A model generated the notes under the pieces. The model did not search any database, had not been told where the DNA came from, and worked only from the letters and a program-made list of their open reading frames with translations. This document shows positions 1 through 11,026 of a stretch of 64,000 nt of DNA, one piece after another (within the stretch, counting starts at the first letter, position 1; the number at the start of each line of letters is the position of its first letter). The stretch is from positions 126,215,706-126,279,705 of the forward strand of contig CM075650.1 in assembly GCA_037953625.1 (NCBI GenBank). The letters run 5' to 3'. This DNA is from Crotalaria pallida. Lineage: Eukaryota; Streptophyta; Magnoliopsida; Fabales; Fabaceae. Made by a program: the position numbers and the translations under genes.

Positions 1-1456
1 TTGAGCCGCACCCAATTACAACCAAGAGCACCCCGCACACTACTAGGAACCTCCGTTCGCTAGGGGCCTCAACAACACACAACAAGGTTCCTCACCCTAC
101 GAACGCCTCAACGTTCAACTATGGGATTCTCTACCTAACCATTAAGGTTGAGTACAATTGAATGTGAGTGATTACAACAAGTTTCACGTGTTCTCCAAAC
201 ACAGATACAACAATTCAATACTCTATGATAATGAAGTTGTCTTTTGAAGTCTAAAGGCCAACAAGAGTTCTTAGAGTTCTTCAAAAAATATGAACGTGAT
301 TTTCAGAGAGAAGAGAAGGAGAAGAAGAAAAACGCATATGATCAGATGAAAGAGTGAATGACCAAAATCTATTTCAAATGTTGGAGTGATTTGAATTTAA
401 AGAATAAAACTTTTCTAAATCAAAAAGATTTAAACCAACAAATTAAAATCAATTTTAAATCAAAATAGAATAAAATATGATTTTGTAATAAGTTTTCAAA
501 TCAAAAACAAATCAAAATGATTTAAGAAATAAAATAAAGATTTGATTCTTAAAACAAATAAGGAAATAATTCAAACTTAAAATCAATTTCGAATTTTTGA
601 AAATAAATAAGAATCATTTATATAAAAACAAATATGGAAATAAATCAAAACGATTCTGACACATTTTTCAATAAAAGTTGAAGTAATCGATTACTTTATG
701 AAGGTAATCGATTATCCCTTCAAAAATAGAAACTTTTAAATTCTTTTGAAAAAACTAGTAATCGATTAGAACAATAATATTTAATCGATTACATCACCCC
801 TGTTCATTATATGATGCAACTCATATAATCGATTATCACTCATCAAATAAACGATTACTGAGCCTCTGATATTTGTATGATGCAACGTCATGTAATCAAT
901 TACTACAAGACATGTAATCGATTACTTTGTCTCAGGAAAATATATGATGCAACAATTTTAATCGATTACTTGATCAAGGTAATCGATTACTCTCATTCAG
1001 AAAGTAATGGATTAGCAAAGTTCACTTAATCGTTTACAAGCTCTCTGATTTTTCTATGATGCAACAAAGTTAATCGATTACTTTGGCAGTTAATTGATTA
1101 CTCCTTCTTGCATAACATAAAAATATCCAGAGTTTTGTTTCATCAAGTATTTCCACAGAAACTAAGATAGAAAAACAGATTTTCATGAAAACACTTTTTT
1201 CTTCTCCTTTTTAATTGAAAAACTCATTGGCCTTTTTAACTCATTAAGAACAACAACTTCATTACCTTACAAATATGTTCTAAGGGAAAAGCTTCAAGAC
1301 TTATATCTTTGCTTGAATCTTCAACTTGAACTTGAAGGAACTTGTGAGCTTGAATCTTGTGATTGTTTGTTATCATCATAACATTAGCTTGAATATAGCT
1401 TGAAGTCCATGAGAGAGTTTGAAGTATGTCTTCCAACACTAGATTGACTTCCGACA
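1..1456 (-). mobile_element. Solo Sirevirus-type LTR, minus strand, unit 1 (cut by window start)
   Basis: Same LTR as the complete copy at 39418-41176. Read on the minus strand it starts at 1456; the plus-strand end reads CCGACA where the other copy has CCAACA, so the terminus has one substitution. It is followed by ATGTC, the target duplication seen on both sides of the unit 2 copy. It carries the paired AATCGATTA array at 684-1100 and a TATATAAA box near 617-624 (minus strand). No internal region is attached, so it is a recombination remnant sitting inside the integrase gene of element T. Confidence 0.85.
684..1100. repeat. Paired AATCGATTA palindrome array in solo LTR (unit 1)
   Basis: At least a dozen copies of AATCGATTA or one-base variants occur here. 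They lie mostly in pairs with 20-23 bp between equivalent bases, and pairs are separated by spacers containing ATGATGCAAC. The same array is in the unit 2 copy (40406-40821) and in related LTRs of element C. Function unknown; the placement is upstream of the TATA-like box in the sense of the LTR. Confidence 0.85.
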
Positions 1457-4400
1457 ATGTCTTGAGCTTTACATAAAGTGACCTTAAGTTTTGCCAAAAC
1501 TTTATCTCTTCGCAGTAGCATATCTTGAATAGGTGGAGGATTACTGTTGTGCAAGCAGTATTTTGTGAGATTGGGAGGGTCAATACCATAAACTACCTTG
1601 AATGGAGTAGTTTGTAGTCTAGTGTGAAAGGAAGTGTTGTATCAAAATTCTGCCCATGGAAGAAATTTGGTCCAACTCTTAAGATTGTCAAAGGTGAAGC
1701 ATCTCATATACATTTCCAAACACTTGTTCAAAGCCTCTGATTGTCCATCTGTTTGTGGATGGTAAGCAGTGCTAAATTGTAGGGTTGTGCCACTATTCTT
1801 GAACAACTGTTTCCAGAATTGGCTAGTGAATATTTTATCCCTATCTGATACAATTGTTTTAAGGAAACCATGTAGCTTAACCAATGTGTTGATGAACAGA
1901 TCCGCCACTTGCTTGCTTGTGAAATCAGCTATGAGTGCAGCAAAATGAGCATACGTAGAGAGTCTATCAATCACCACTAAGATTGCTATGAAAACATTAG
2001 ATGGTGGAAGTCCAACAATGAAATCCATAGCTATATCCTCCCATATTTGATTAGGAATAGGAAGGGGTTGAAGCAAACATGCAGGCAGTGTTGCAGCTGA
2101 CTTTATTATATGTCTGTTTGCATATTAGGCCAGAAAAAATTGGCAGATACTCTGGCCGTTGTCCTAGAAATTCTAGAATGACCTCCCAGGAGTGATTAAT
2201 GCAATTCTGTCACAGTAGAGTAATCCATCCTACCAAGAGTAGTGTGACTGAGGATGATTTTCCTCTTTGCACTATTGAATCAGCTGTTGGATTTCATTAT
2301 CTACAGTTTATGCCTTTCTGATAATCTGAATGAGATCATCTTTTGGTTGAGACCAGGCCATAAAGAAGGATCTAGAGAGTGCATCAACAGCTAGATTTTC
2401 CACACCAGGCTTATATTCAATGCTAAAATCATATCCTAAGAACTTATGCAGCCAAGTTTGTTGTTCAAGAGTCTATAGGGTTTGATCTGTTAAACTTCTC
2501 AGGCTTTTCTGGTAAGTTCTTAAAATAAACTTATGACCTAGTAAATAATGTATGAATTTGGCTATGGCTTCAGTAATAGCATAGAATTCCCTAGTATATG
2601 CCGACTGTCTTTGGATTCTAGGACACAGTTTCTTAGAGAAATAAGCAATGAGATGTTTTGACTGACTTAGAACTGCTCCCACACCTGAGCCAGAAGCATC
2701 AGTTTCTAAGACAAATGGCTTTGTGAAATCAAGTAAGGAGGCCAGCACTGGTGCAGTAGTAACTGCTGTCTTCAAATCCTGAAAAGCCTTTGTTGCAGAT
2801 TCATTCCACAAGAAATTATCTTTCTTCAATAACTCTGTCAGAGAATTAGCTATTGTAGCATAGCCTTTAATGGACCTCATGTAATAGCCAGTGAGTCCCA
2901 AGAATCCTCTAATTTGTTTTATATTTGTAGGGATTGGCCATTGTAAGACAACATTGACATTATAGGTATCCGTTGAAACTCCTTTGCCTGATACAGTGTT
3001 TCCCAGATAGTCAATCTGTTGCATCCCAAATGAGCACTTGGACATTCTATCATATAGTTCATGTTTCTGTAGTATATGTAGTACATTTTCCAGATGAGTT
3101 AAATGAGCAGTCCATGATGGACTATAAATCAATATGTCATCAAAAAATACTAATACTGATTTCCTCAACAATCCTTGGAAAATGTCATTCATTAAACACT
3201 GGAAGGTGGTTGGTGCATTAGTCAAGCCAAATGGCATCACAAGCCATTAATAATGTACCCTGACCTCAAATCTAATTTTGAGAAGTATTTAACACCTTTC
3301 TGTGCAGAATCACCAGGTTCCATATTTCTTCCTGATCAAAATGATTGGTGAGGAAAAAGGGCTTGATCTAGGAGTAATTATCCCCTCCTCCAACACTTGT
3401 TGTATCATCACTTCTATTTGTTGTTTTTGACTATGAGGATATCTATAGGGTTTCACCTTTACAGCTCAATTACTAGGGATAATGGGAATCTGATGATCCT
3501 GAGACCTGGTTGGGAGTAGACCATTAGGTTTGGAAAACACCTTCTTGTAATTGTATAGCAGTAAGGCAATCTTAGGCTCTACTGTATCAGGAATGTCATG
3601 CCATATGTCCAGTGGTGAGGTTTGAGGCACAACCTGTAAGGTGAATAGCTCAGCAATAGCATCAGTATGCTGCAACTTCTTCAACTGATGGAATTGAGCT
3701 TGAGTTTCCAAGTTAGAGGGATCACCATTTATAGTAACCAGCTTTTTGTCTCTATAGAACTTGATTTGCAGTGAGCTATAATCAGCCATATGAGGCCCTA
3801 GGGTAGCTAACCAAGCAACTCCCAAAACTAGATCAGCTCCAGAGACTGATAGCAAATACACAGGCAGTTTCAGTGTTTGACCTTGCACCAAAACTTGAAT
3901 TTCCCTCACCAATCATTTAGTGCTTAATGCATTTCCATTACCAACAAGGACTTGAAACTGAGATGCAGGCTCAATTAAACAGTGAGCTATTCTAGATTGT
4001 ATAAAGTTGTCACTACTCCCACTGTCTAAAAGAATATGGATATTCATTCCATTAATGGTACCTGTAAATCTCATAGTACCAATTCCAGAGGCTCCTTTCA
4101 ACACATTGAAGGATAAATGGTGTATCAACTCTTCATTAGGACTCAGGTACAGGTTCTATGTCTTGGTTAGGATCAGGCTCTATAGGTGGGTCATCATCAT
4201 AATTGATTTGCAGAAGCATGTATTGTCTGTTTGGGCATCTATGAGTGGCTGAAAACTTCTCATCACAGGTAAAACAGAGGCCTCTATCTCTCTCTCTCTC
4301 TCCTAGATTGTATTTCTGCAGGTGACATTTTCTTGATATTCTGGTTTCAGAAATTTTGGGGTGTAGGTCTATGGTTTGGTGTTTGTAGGATAGGTTGTTG

Positions 4401-4690
4401 TGGAGGGTTTGTGAAGGATTGGTTTATATTGTAGGTTTGGTTATGTCTGGGAGTGTTGTAAGTGTATGTTTTTGGTTTGTGTGTGTATTTCTCCTTATAA
4501 AATCTAGCAAGTGAAACAACTTTCAAAATATAATTAGGTGCTTGAGCAATTACTTCTCTTTTAATGTCAGTTTTGAGTCCACTAATGAAGCAATCTAACA
4601 ATGCCTCAACACTAACACCATATATTCTATTAGCCAAAGTAGTAAACTCAGTGTAGTACTCATTAACAGTAGCAGTTTGATTTAGTATAA
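1457..4690 (-). pseudogene. Element T gag-pol remnant, unit 1 (Reina-like chromovirus)
   Basis: Decayed Ty3/gypsy polyprotein on the minus strand, in the order gag, protease, reverse transcriptase, RNase H, integrase from right to left. Gag remnant (4347-4680) is followed by a zinc-knuckle-like segment (CFTCDEK...HRC). Protease keeps LLDSGSSDNF (near 4010-4030). RT keeps MPFGLTNAPTTFQ and the FFDDILIYS catalytic motif (about 3135-3240) but has lost the segment between RSGY and the MPFGL block. RNase H keeps ETDASGSGVGAVL, while the RTDQKSL block reads RTYQKSL. Integrase has MDFIVGLP, VSDRDKIF and the glutamate helix (1642-2076). In-frame stops lie near 1642, 3466 and 3913. A 77 bp deletion near 3293 is specific to this unit. 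The Reina assignment rests on domain style and the C-terminal chromodomain in the detached fragments. Non-functional. Confidence 0.85.
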
Positions 4691-5358
4691 GAGTAATTGA
4701 TTACCTGGATCAGTAATCGATTATAAATGTTGCATCATACATTTTCCTAACACAAAGTAATCGATTACATGTCTTGTAGTAATCGATTACATGATGTTGC
4801 ATCATTTGCAAAACAGAGGCTCAGTAATCGATTATTAGATTAGTGGTAATCGATTATATGAGTTGCATCATATAATTAACAGGGTGAAGTAATCGATTAA
4901 ATATTCTTGTTCTAATCGATTACTAGTTTTTCAAAAGATTTGAAAAGTTTATATTTTTGAAGGGATAATCGATTACCTTCCTGAAGTAATCGATTACCTC
5001 AAGTTTTATTGAAAAACGTGTCAAAATCACTTTGATTTATTTCCAGATTTGTTTTTATATAAATGATTCTGATTTATTTTCAAAAAAAATGAAATTGATT
5101 TTAAGTTTGAATTATTTCCTTATTCGTTTTACGAGTCAAATCTTTATTTTATTTCTTAAATCATTTTGATTTATTTCTGATTTTAAAACTTATTACAAAA
5201 TCATATTTTATTTTACTTTGATTTAAAATAGATTTTAATTTGCTGGTTTAAATCTTTTTGATTCATAAAAGTTTTATTCTTTTAAATATCACTCCAACAT
5301 TCTATTTAAAAAAAAAAGGAACGCTCTGACACTTTTTTGAATTCACGTTAATTCTTCT
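4691..5358 (+). mobile_element. 5'-truncated Sirevirus-type LTR, plus strand, unit 2 (left part)
   Basis: Homology to the LTR starts in the middle of the palindrome array, immediately after T gag sequence, with no TG start and no target duplication. The missing start is explained by the tandem-duplication junction at about 4690. The LTR continues after element B at 38021 and ends with CCAACA at 38646. It contains paired AATCGATTA motifs (4694-4996) and a TATATAAA box near 5056. The last five bases, CTTCT, are the target duplication of element B. Confidence 0.85.
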
Positions 5359-6249
5359 TGTAACAGCCCGATTTTCGCTTCCATAAACTTAACTGAATTT
5401 TTATTATTTTTTTGCAAAAATGAGGCCATTTTTTTTATAAAAGAAAAACATGAGTTCATTAACGACTAACACCATCCTTTCGAAAATCGAGTTGTCACTT
5501 TCGAAACATGTAACACCCTCACAATTATTTAATTAAATTAGGATTTTATAAAAAATGTTAATTGAAAATTTCTTTTTAAATTAAAATACTTAAGAATATT
5601 TTTCCGGAAAAACGGACAGAATTTCCTCTGTTTAACGGACTTTCCCAAATTTTCCAATTTTGTACCTGCTTAACCTGTTCAGTCCACAAACTTTTAAAAC
5701 ATAAAACGTTTAAATATCATCCAGAAACAGATCCTAATGCCCCGAATATCACAAATAGGGGTGTACAACTAATAGATATTTTTAAATTACAAAATAGTAG
5801 TTTTTAACATATCTAAAACTGCAGTCCACTCGTAAATAATAAATAGATACTCCACGTAGTGGAGGTTCAACCTGCTCGGCCAGAAACTGTGTAAGCTCCA
5901 ATCTCAAAACCTGAAAAATGGTTGTAAGGGTGAGCTTTACACATGAAGTAGAAAGTAGTTCCTAACTAAACATAATGACCTACTAAGTCAAACACACTTA
6001 GCACGTAACACATATTTTCAATCATCAAACCAATCATGCATCACACACAAACAATAGTTCCCTTAGCCCTTCTTAAACCCATATCTTTTGCTCTTTTATC
6101 TTTTTCATGTACTGTTGATTCTCTTTTCTCTCACTCACATCATATTATCTTTCAATTTTCTCTTTATTTCTTTCTTTTATATTTTTCTCGTTTACTTCTC
6201 TTTCTTTCTTTTTAATCTTTCTTTACTTCTTTCTTTTTATTAATTTGGC

Positions 6250-6552
6250 TACAGGGTCTCACGACCAGGCCCACCGACCTAACCTGCACCAAAATACTCT
6301 TTATCATCTATCCACAGGGTCTAACAACCAGATTCATATGACCTAACCTATGTCACAGGGTCTCACGACCAGATCTTTCGACCTAACCTGCGCCATAGGG
6401 TCTCACGACCAGATCATACTATCTAACCTGCGTTGGCCACAGGGTCTTACGACCAGATCCCACGATCTAACCTGCGTTGGCCCATTCTTTTATTAATTCT
6501 TTTATCAATTGGCCACAGGGTCTTACGACCAGGTCCTCCCGACCTAACCTGT
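6250..6552. repeat. Six-unit minisatellite in LARD LTR (second copy 11768-12070)
   Basis: Six imperfect units of roughly 40-70 bp. Each contains CAGGGTCTYACGACCAG followed after a few bases by RACCTAACCTG. Units begin near 6252, 6313, 6355, 6397, 6440 and 6515. The same units occur at +5,518 in the other LTR. Short open frames across it are by-products of the repeat. Confidence 0.85.
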
Positions 6553-7204
6553 GACAAGTATCCTTTTACTATTTTCATTCTCATTCTGTTTATTTTATTT
6601 AGTTATTCTTTTCATTTATTATCGTTTCACTTCTTTAATTTCCTTTATAATTATCCTTTTCTCTCTTGACTTTCATTATTAACTTGCTATTTCATTCGTC
6701 ATTCAACACACATTTATCATACAAACATACACAACAATTTTCACACTTTATTTTCTCAATTCCCTAAGTTTATGCCATGACGTTTTAACTCTTTCTATTC
6801 CTTAGTTCACATTCTAGTTTACATCTCATACATACTTACTTTCTTTTATTTATTATTCAATTATTTGAATTCGTTATGTGATATACATTTAGCACACAAA
6901 CATCACAATTTAGCCAGACATACAGAACAATAATCAACAATAATCATTTATAGTCATTCACAATTAACAGCCAGAGTTCCTGTTCTTCAAATAAACATAC
7001 ATGATAACATATAACACTTAGCCAGCCTGCATAGTCAATTACCAGCATCAATTTATAGTTCATTTCATTTACTTTCTTACATTATATTTAATTTAAATTA
7101 ATTACCCAATGATCAGTTATAAGCACACCCACATATTCTTAGCAAGTATTATATACTAATTAGAAAATACCTCCTAAAGCAAGGTAAAGAACCCCTTACC
7201 TCAG

Positions 7205-7985
7205 GGTCCTTTTAGAACCTGATTTACGGCTCGGTGAGGCGATCCCGCTGCAGCTTGCGTCGAACTAGTCCAAATCCACCAACTACGGCTTACATGACCG
7301 AGGTCGGTTTGACTCCTCGACTATGTTGGTGATGGCGGTTTGAATCGAACCCGCAACCGTGGCCGATGACGATAACGGTGTCAGTTCGGTTCTCTAGCAT
7401 CCAGTTTGAAGTACAACCAAGGGGTGGGTTCTGGTCTGGTTTGGACCCGCAACCACAACGTTCATGGCGGAGGCGGCAGCTCCTTGGCATCAACTGCAAT
7501 GACCCGCGTCAGAGGAACACAAACAGGGGCCTCTTGGATCAGATGCGAACTGGAGAGAGATGGTGGCGAAGACCACAGCGGCGGCGGCGGTTCGTGCTTG
7601 GCCCAGAGAGAGTCGCGATTCGCGACTGGGTTGAGGCGGAAGAACGCGTGACTGCAGCGGCTTTGACGATGAGGGAGGACGGCGATGGCTGGCGAGTTGT
7701 CCTTGGTTCGCGATTCAAAGATTGGTGGCGGCGGTGCACGGCGAGTAGAACCCCACATGCCGGTTCGGTTCGATCTGAAGGAGGGAGTCGCGATTCGCGA
7801 CACGGTGGGTAAGGAGGACGCGCGTCGCGAGCTTGAGGGAGAAGGGTTCAGCAACAGCGGTTGGCGGCAGCTGGGCTCGGCGGCGGCGATCCAGGAGGAG
7901 TCGAAGAGCCGGAGGGAGAGAGGGGAGAGGGTTAGGGCCGGCGGCCAACTAGCAGAGAAGAAGTTTGGGGGGGGGGTATTCGAAC
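7205..7985 (-). promoter_or_regulatory. GC-rich leader-like block of LARD LTR (second copy 12723-13503)
   Basis: About 780 bp of GC- and CpG-rich sequence inside an otherwise AT-rich LTR, with a CT-rich start in the minus sense (around 7920-7960), as in transcribed leaders of plant LTRs. It contains two perfect inverted repeats, GTCGCGA-T-TCGCGAC, at 7612-7626 and 7787-7801. The minus strand then reads CTGAG/GTAAGG at 7200/7199, a good match to a 5' splice site. ORFs of 66-148 codons run through it in several frames on both strands, with no recognisable domain. I read it as a regulatory or untranslated leader, not a gene; a captured fragment is not excluded. Confidence 0.5.
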
Positions 7986-8022
7986 CCCCTTCCTTTTTTT
8001 TTATTTTTATTTTTTTTTAAAA

Positions 8023-8024
8023 TC

Positions 8025-8055
<31 letters not shown>

Positions 8056-8111
8056 ATTATTATTGTTATTGTTATTGTTATTGTTATTATTATTATTGTT
8101 ATTACTATTAC

Positions 8112-8143
<32 letters not shown>

Positions 8144-8176
8144 GTAGTAGTAGTAGTAGTAGTGTTAGTATTATTT
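8023..8176. repeat. ATT/GTT trinucleotide microsatellite (second copy 13541-13694)
   Basis: About 150 bp of TTA/TTG repeats ending in a TAG run. Length and interruptions are the same in both LTRs; such repeats mutate fast, so this supports very recent insertion. Confidence 0.9.
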
Positions 8177-8989
8177 TAAAATTGCTACTATCTATTTTCC
8201 TTTATTTATTTATTTATTTTAAACAACACGAAGTACTAAGAATAAAATGTAATTAATTATATGTATAAAATCATGAAGTTATAGATCTCGAAGTTCTTAA
8301 AACAAGTTTAATATTAAATGTCAAAAGCAAATTAAAATATAGCAAGTACATTTTTCAAATAGGATAATTGTTTTAAACCAAATTACTTTCAAATATATAA
8401 ATAAAATATACTTTCGTAAATTTCGTAGGATATTTTAAGAAAATGCTCAATGCTTTAGTGGTTAATTTTAAGGGTTAATCCTTTAATTTAGTAAAACTCG
8501 GAATTCATAATACAAACGAAAATTCGGGATGTTACAATTCTCCCCCACTTACTGGAATTTCGTCCCCGAAATTCCGACCAATTCCATAAATGGAGAACCA
8601 TCCCTTAACGTGATTTTCGACCACACTGTTTACTTCCCCATCAGTTTCGTTCTTCTACTTAAGATATTTCGCAATCCATACTTCTTAGCATCTTCGTGTT
8701 CGCCTTGGGACACTATATGCCTCATTCGCGCTCGACTTTCCTTGTTTCCTTTTATTTACTTGGACTAGATTCCCGTTGGGTTACTATGTTCTCCCCCACT
8801 TGGCATCAACCTACCTGGTTATGTCTATGTCAAATAATAGGCTTGGTCAGTTCTAAGGATCAGCTAACTTCTTGACGGTTCTTCGGGATTGAAGGTGGCA
8901 CCTATTGAGGAGCATTGGGTTATACTGAATTTCTACGATTTGGCCAATTCTCGTGTCTACTTCTAAGTTCTCCCACTTGATGCCTGAGG

Positions 8990-9240
8990 CTCGAAAAGAG
9001 TGAAGACGAGAAGAAGAAACTCGAAGCACTCAAGGAGGAGTTTAATGATCTTTGCAAGGTGATCAAGGATGTGCTGGGTGACAAGGTTGAGAAGGTCCAT
9101 GCTATCTGTTGACTGACGAGTATGGGTAGACCGCCAACATGGAAGGATCATGAAACCACAGCCGTTGAGAGACAGCAGCACGGCTAGGTACACGTAAAGC
9201 AAGAAGACCATGGAAATAATCCCGGAGAATGCATTTTCAA
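8990..9240 (+). pseudogene. Captured fragment of a host HSP90 gene (C-terminal region)
   Basis: Translating the plus strand from 8990 gives SEDEKKKLEALKEEF and then LCKVIKDVLGDKVEKV, the conserved segment of the cytosolic HSP90 C-terminal dimerisation region. A gap follows. The sequence resumes at 9100 with CYLLTDEYG (HSP90: CCLVTGEYGW), where the Trp codon is TAG. TANM follows, and after a one-base shift RIMKPQPLRDSS...ARYT-SKKTMEIIPENAF, matching HSP90 RIMKAQALRDSSMAGY..SKKTMEINPEN. HSP90 is an ATP-dependent chaperone; this piece has a deletion, a frameshift and stops and cannot make protein. It lies antisense to the retroelement. A partial tandem copy of its last 26 bp follows at 9243-9268. 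HSP90 identity rests on several consecutive collinear motifs, from my knowledge of the family. Confidence 0.88.
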
Positions 9241-11011
9241 TAGGAAATTATCGGAAGATGCATTTTCTAAGGAGTGCTGGTTGACTTGATTAGTCTTGAT
9301 AATGGTACCTGATGGCTTGCCGAAATCTAATGTAGCTCGATTCTCTCGAGGATTCTAATACCTATCACTCTACTCCTAACGAGTATGCGGGCTTAGGATC
9401 CTTAATTTAGACAGTAGCACAACAATATGGGATAACAGTTGGTGGTATTCAGACTTCCTTTGATGTCAACATTATTTTGGATAGGATAGGAGATTCAGCC
9501 GACTACTTGACATAACAAACTCCTGAAAGTGCCAATCAAATCCAGGGATAAGACAAGCCCAGAGGCTGTAAAAAGAATCGTTTTTGGTTTCTAACAAGAA
9601 GTAAGGATAGAGTCTCAGGAGTTGCCTCTTTGAAAATATTAGGAGACATGATCAAAATAAATATGATCATTCAATCATGGTTCACATGAAAATGATTCCA
9701 TGTTACTTTTAATCTTTCAACTTAGCAAGAATGTGTTTAGATTTTGCAAGAGACAATTCGAGTCTACGACGGTCACAAGGCAAATAGAATTGAAAAGAAT
9801 GACCAGATAATCAAACTTGTTGGCGTGCAAGAGATTGTAAGGATTCTGAACCAAAGACAGATTCAAGTATTGACTTATCAAGTCATAACTGTATGTTGCC
9901 TTCGGGAACAAATACATGATATAAGGAAGAATTGATAACTCTCTAATCATATTTGAAACACACGAAGTCAAGCTTGTTCAAAATACAATTCCATTGTCAG
10001 GGACAATAGAGAAATCCCATTTGATATCAGAAGGCCATGGGTGTATGTAGAATCGAATCCATGCAAAATACGAAAAGGCAAACTTTTGGTTTGTACTCAG
10101 GCAATCAATTGAGCTGGAAATGGAGGGTATAATGTACTTAAGAAGTTGTACATTAACGAGTGTATCATGAATTAATAAAATTCATTCACAATCAACCAAT
10201 TTTCGCAGAAAGATGAAATATAGATTCAACAATTAATATCCAAGATGTCAAGATTTGAGCGAAGAAATAAAGGTTCAAGACGCTAAACCAATATTAAGGT
10301 TCTGCACAACAGAATCAACCCTCCATGTTCGGGACACCGTATGTAGATTTGATACGTGAAGAGGAACGAAAGACCTATAGGATTTTGTAGAATGATCTTC
10401 CAGGTATTTCCGCTGCACATTCTGACTTTAGAGAATTTCAAATCTACAGGGGATTTCAAATTATCAATTTGTACTCCTAAACCTAGAAACTTCAATGGTG
10501 TAACATTGGAGTGAGCAAGTCCAACCTTACATTCCATTGGTGGTGAAGTCATTTTCGTATGATCGAATTCTACCATACGTAGGCAACTTGCTATTCCCAT
10601 AGAGAAGAGTGGCACGACTTAAATTATGGTTTTAAATGTATGGAAATGGCATTGGAATTATTTTGTCTAAATTGTCACCATTGGAATTCGTGTTCTTATT
10701 CAATACCAAGGGTTAATCCTTCCCGTTGGGGTGGCAGCTAGCATGCCCTGACCCGTTGGGGTCTTTCACTACCCTTAGTCTTGACAATTACACGTTTTCC
10801 AAGTATGACAATACAACAAATGGGGAAATTGGATTTGAACACTTGGTGAAGTTTGAAACAAACACCAAGAAATCAACTATGAATTAGCGATATTATTCCA
10901 AGTCCTAATTCCTAATCAAACTAACTTAGACATATAACTGTCTATTGGCTACTCGCTTGGTGAGTAAACCATAGGAGTTTTGCGTCCAAACTCCAAGGCC
11001 GAGGAAAAACT

Positions 11012-11023
11012 GCTCTGATACCA
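11012..11023 (-). other. Primer-binding site of LARD-like element (initiator Met tRNA)
   Basis: The minus strand reads TGGTATCAGAGC, complementary to the 3' end of plant initiator tRNA-Met, three bases inside the 5' LTR. It fixes the element orientation as minus. Confidence 0.92.
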
Positions 11024-11026
11024 TAA

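Larger units (their letters stand above)
1..4690. repeat. Tandem unit 1 (partial) of a 7.1 kb array built of nested retroelements
   Basis: This segment matches unit 2 (4691-5358 plus 38021-45012) and the start of unit 3. The left end of the window lies inside its solo LTR. Position 1 corresponds to about 39722 and 59760. After subtracting the later insertions (32,662, 12,372 and 525 bp including target duplications) the spacings are about 7.06 and 7.14 kb. Most of that difference is a 77 bp deletion in unit 1 near 3293. All units share the same internal lesions, so they are duplicates of one damaged locus. Order within a unit: truncated plus-strand LTR, T integrase C-terminus, minus-strand solo LTR, remaining T gag-pol. 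More units may lie to the left of the window. Confidence 0.85.
5509..8536 (-). repeat. 3' LTR of the LARD-like element
   Basis: Starts TGTAACACCC and ends GGGATGTTACA. In the minus-strand sense it begins at 8536 with an AT-rich stretch and an ATT microsatellite, then a GC-rich block (7985-7205), a possible splice donor (7200/7199), a minisatellite (6552-6250) and an AT-rich end. Open frames in the GC-rich block occur on both strands and look compositional. Confidence 0.95.
8537..11026 (-). other. Internal region of LARD-like element, largely non-coding
   Basis: 2,490 bp between the LTRs. The minus-strand polypurine tract is at 8537-8552. Two further AAGTGGG(GG)AGAA motifs lie upstream of it, at about 8790-8805 and 8968-8980. 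A captured HSP90 fragment occupies 8990-9240 on the plus strand. From 9270 to 11000 I see no recognisable protein on either strand; the longest minus-strand frame (10283-10615) has no motif I know. Two CCCGTTGGGGT copies occur near 10712 and 10753. The initiator-Met primer site ends the region. Confidence 0.85.

Noticed and set aside
6433..6669. 78-codon hydrophobic ORF (repeated at 11951)
   Set aside because: It begins in the minisatellite and runs into T-rich sequence. The hydrophobic tail is a by-product of TTT/CTT codons.
7328..7355. tRNA-like B-box GGTTCGATTC in the LARD LTR (also a similar one near 7975)
   Set aside because: No A-box at the right distance and no cloverleaf could be drawn. 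Taken as chance in a GC-rich leader.
7366..7854. Several overlapping ORFs of 66-148 codons on both strands (repeated at 12884-13372)
   Set aside because: All lie in the GC-rich LTR block, in competing frames, rich in Arg/Pro/Ser, without a domain. Open frames are expected from the composition.
8963..9211. 82-codon minus-strand ORF
   Set aside because: It is the antisense of the captured HSP90 fragment; the meaningful reading is on the plus strand.
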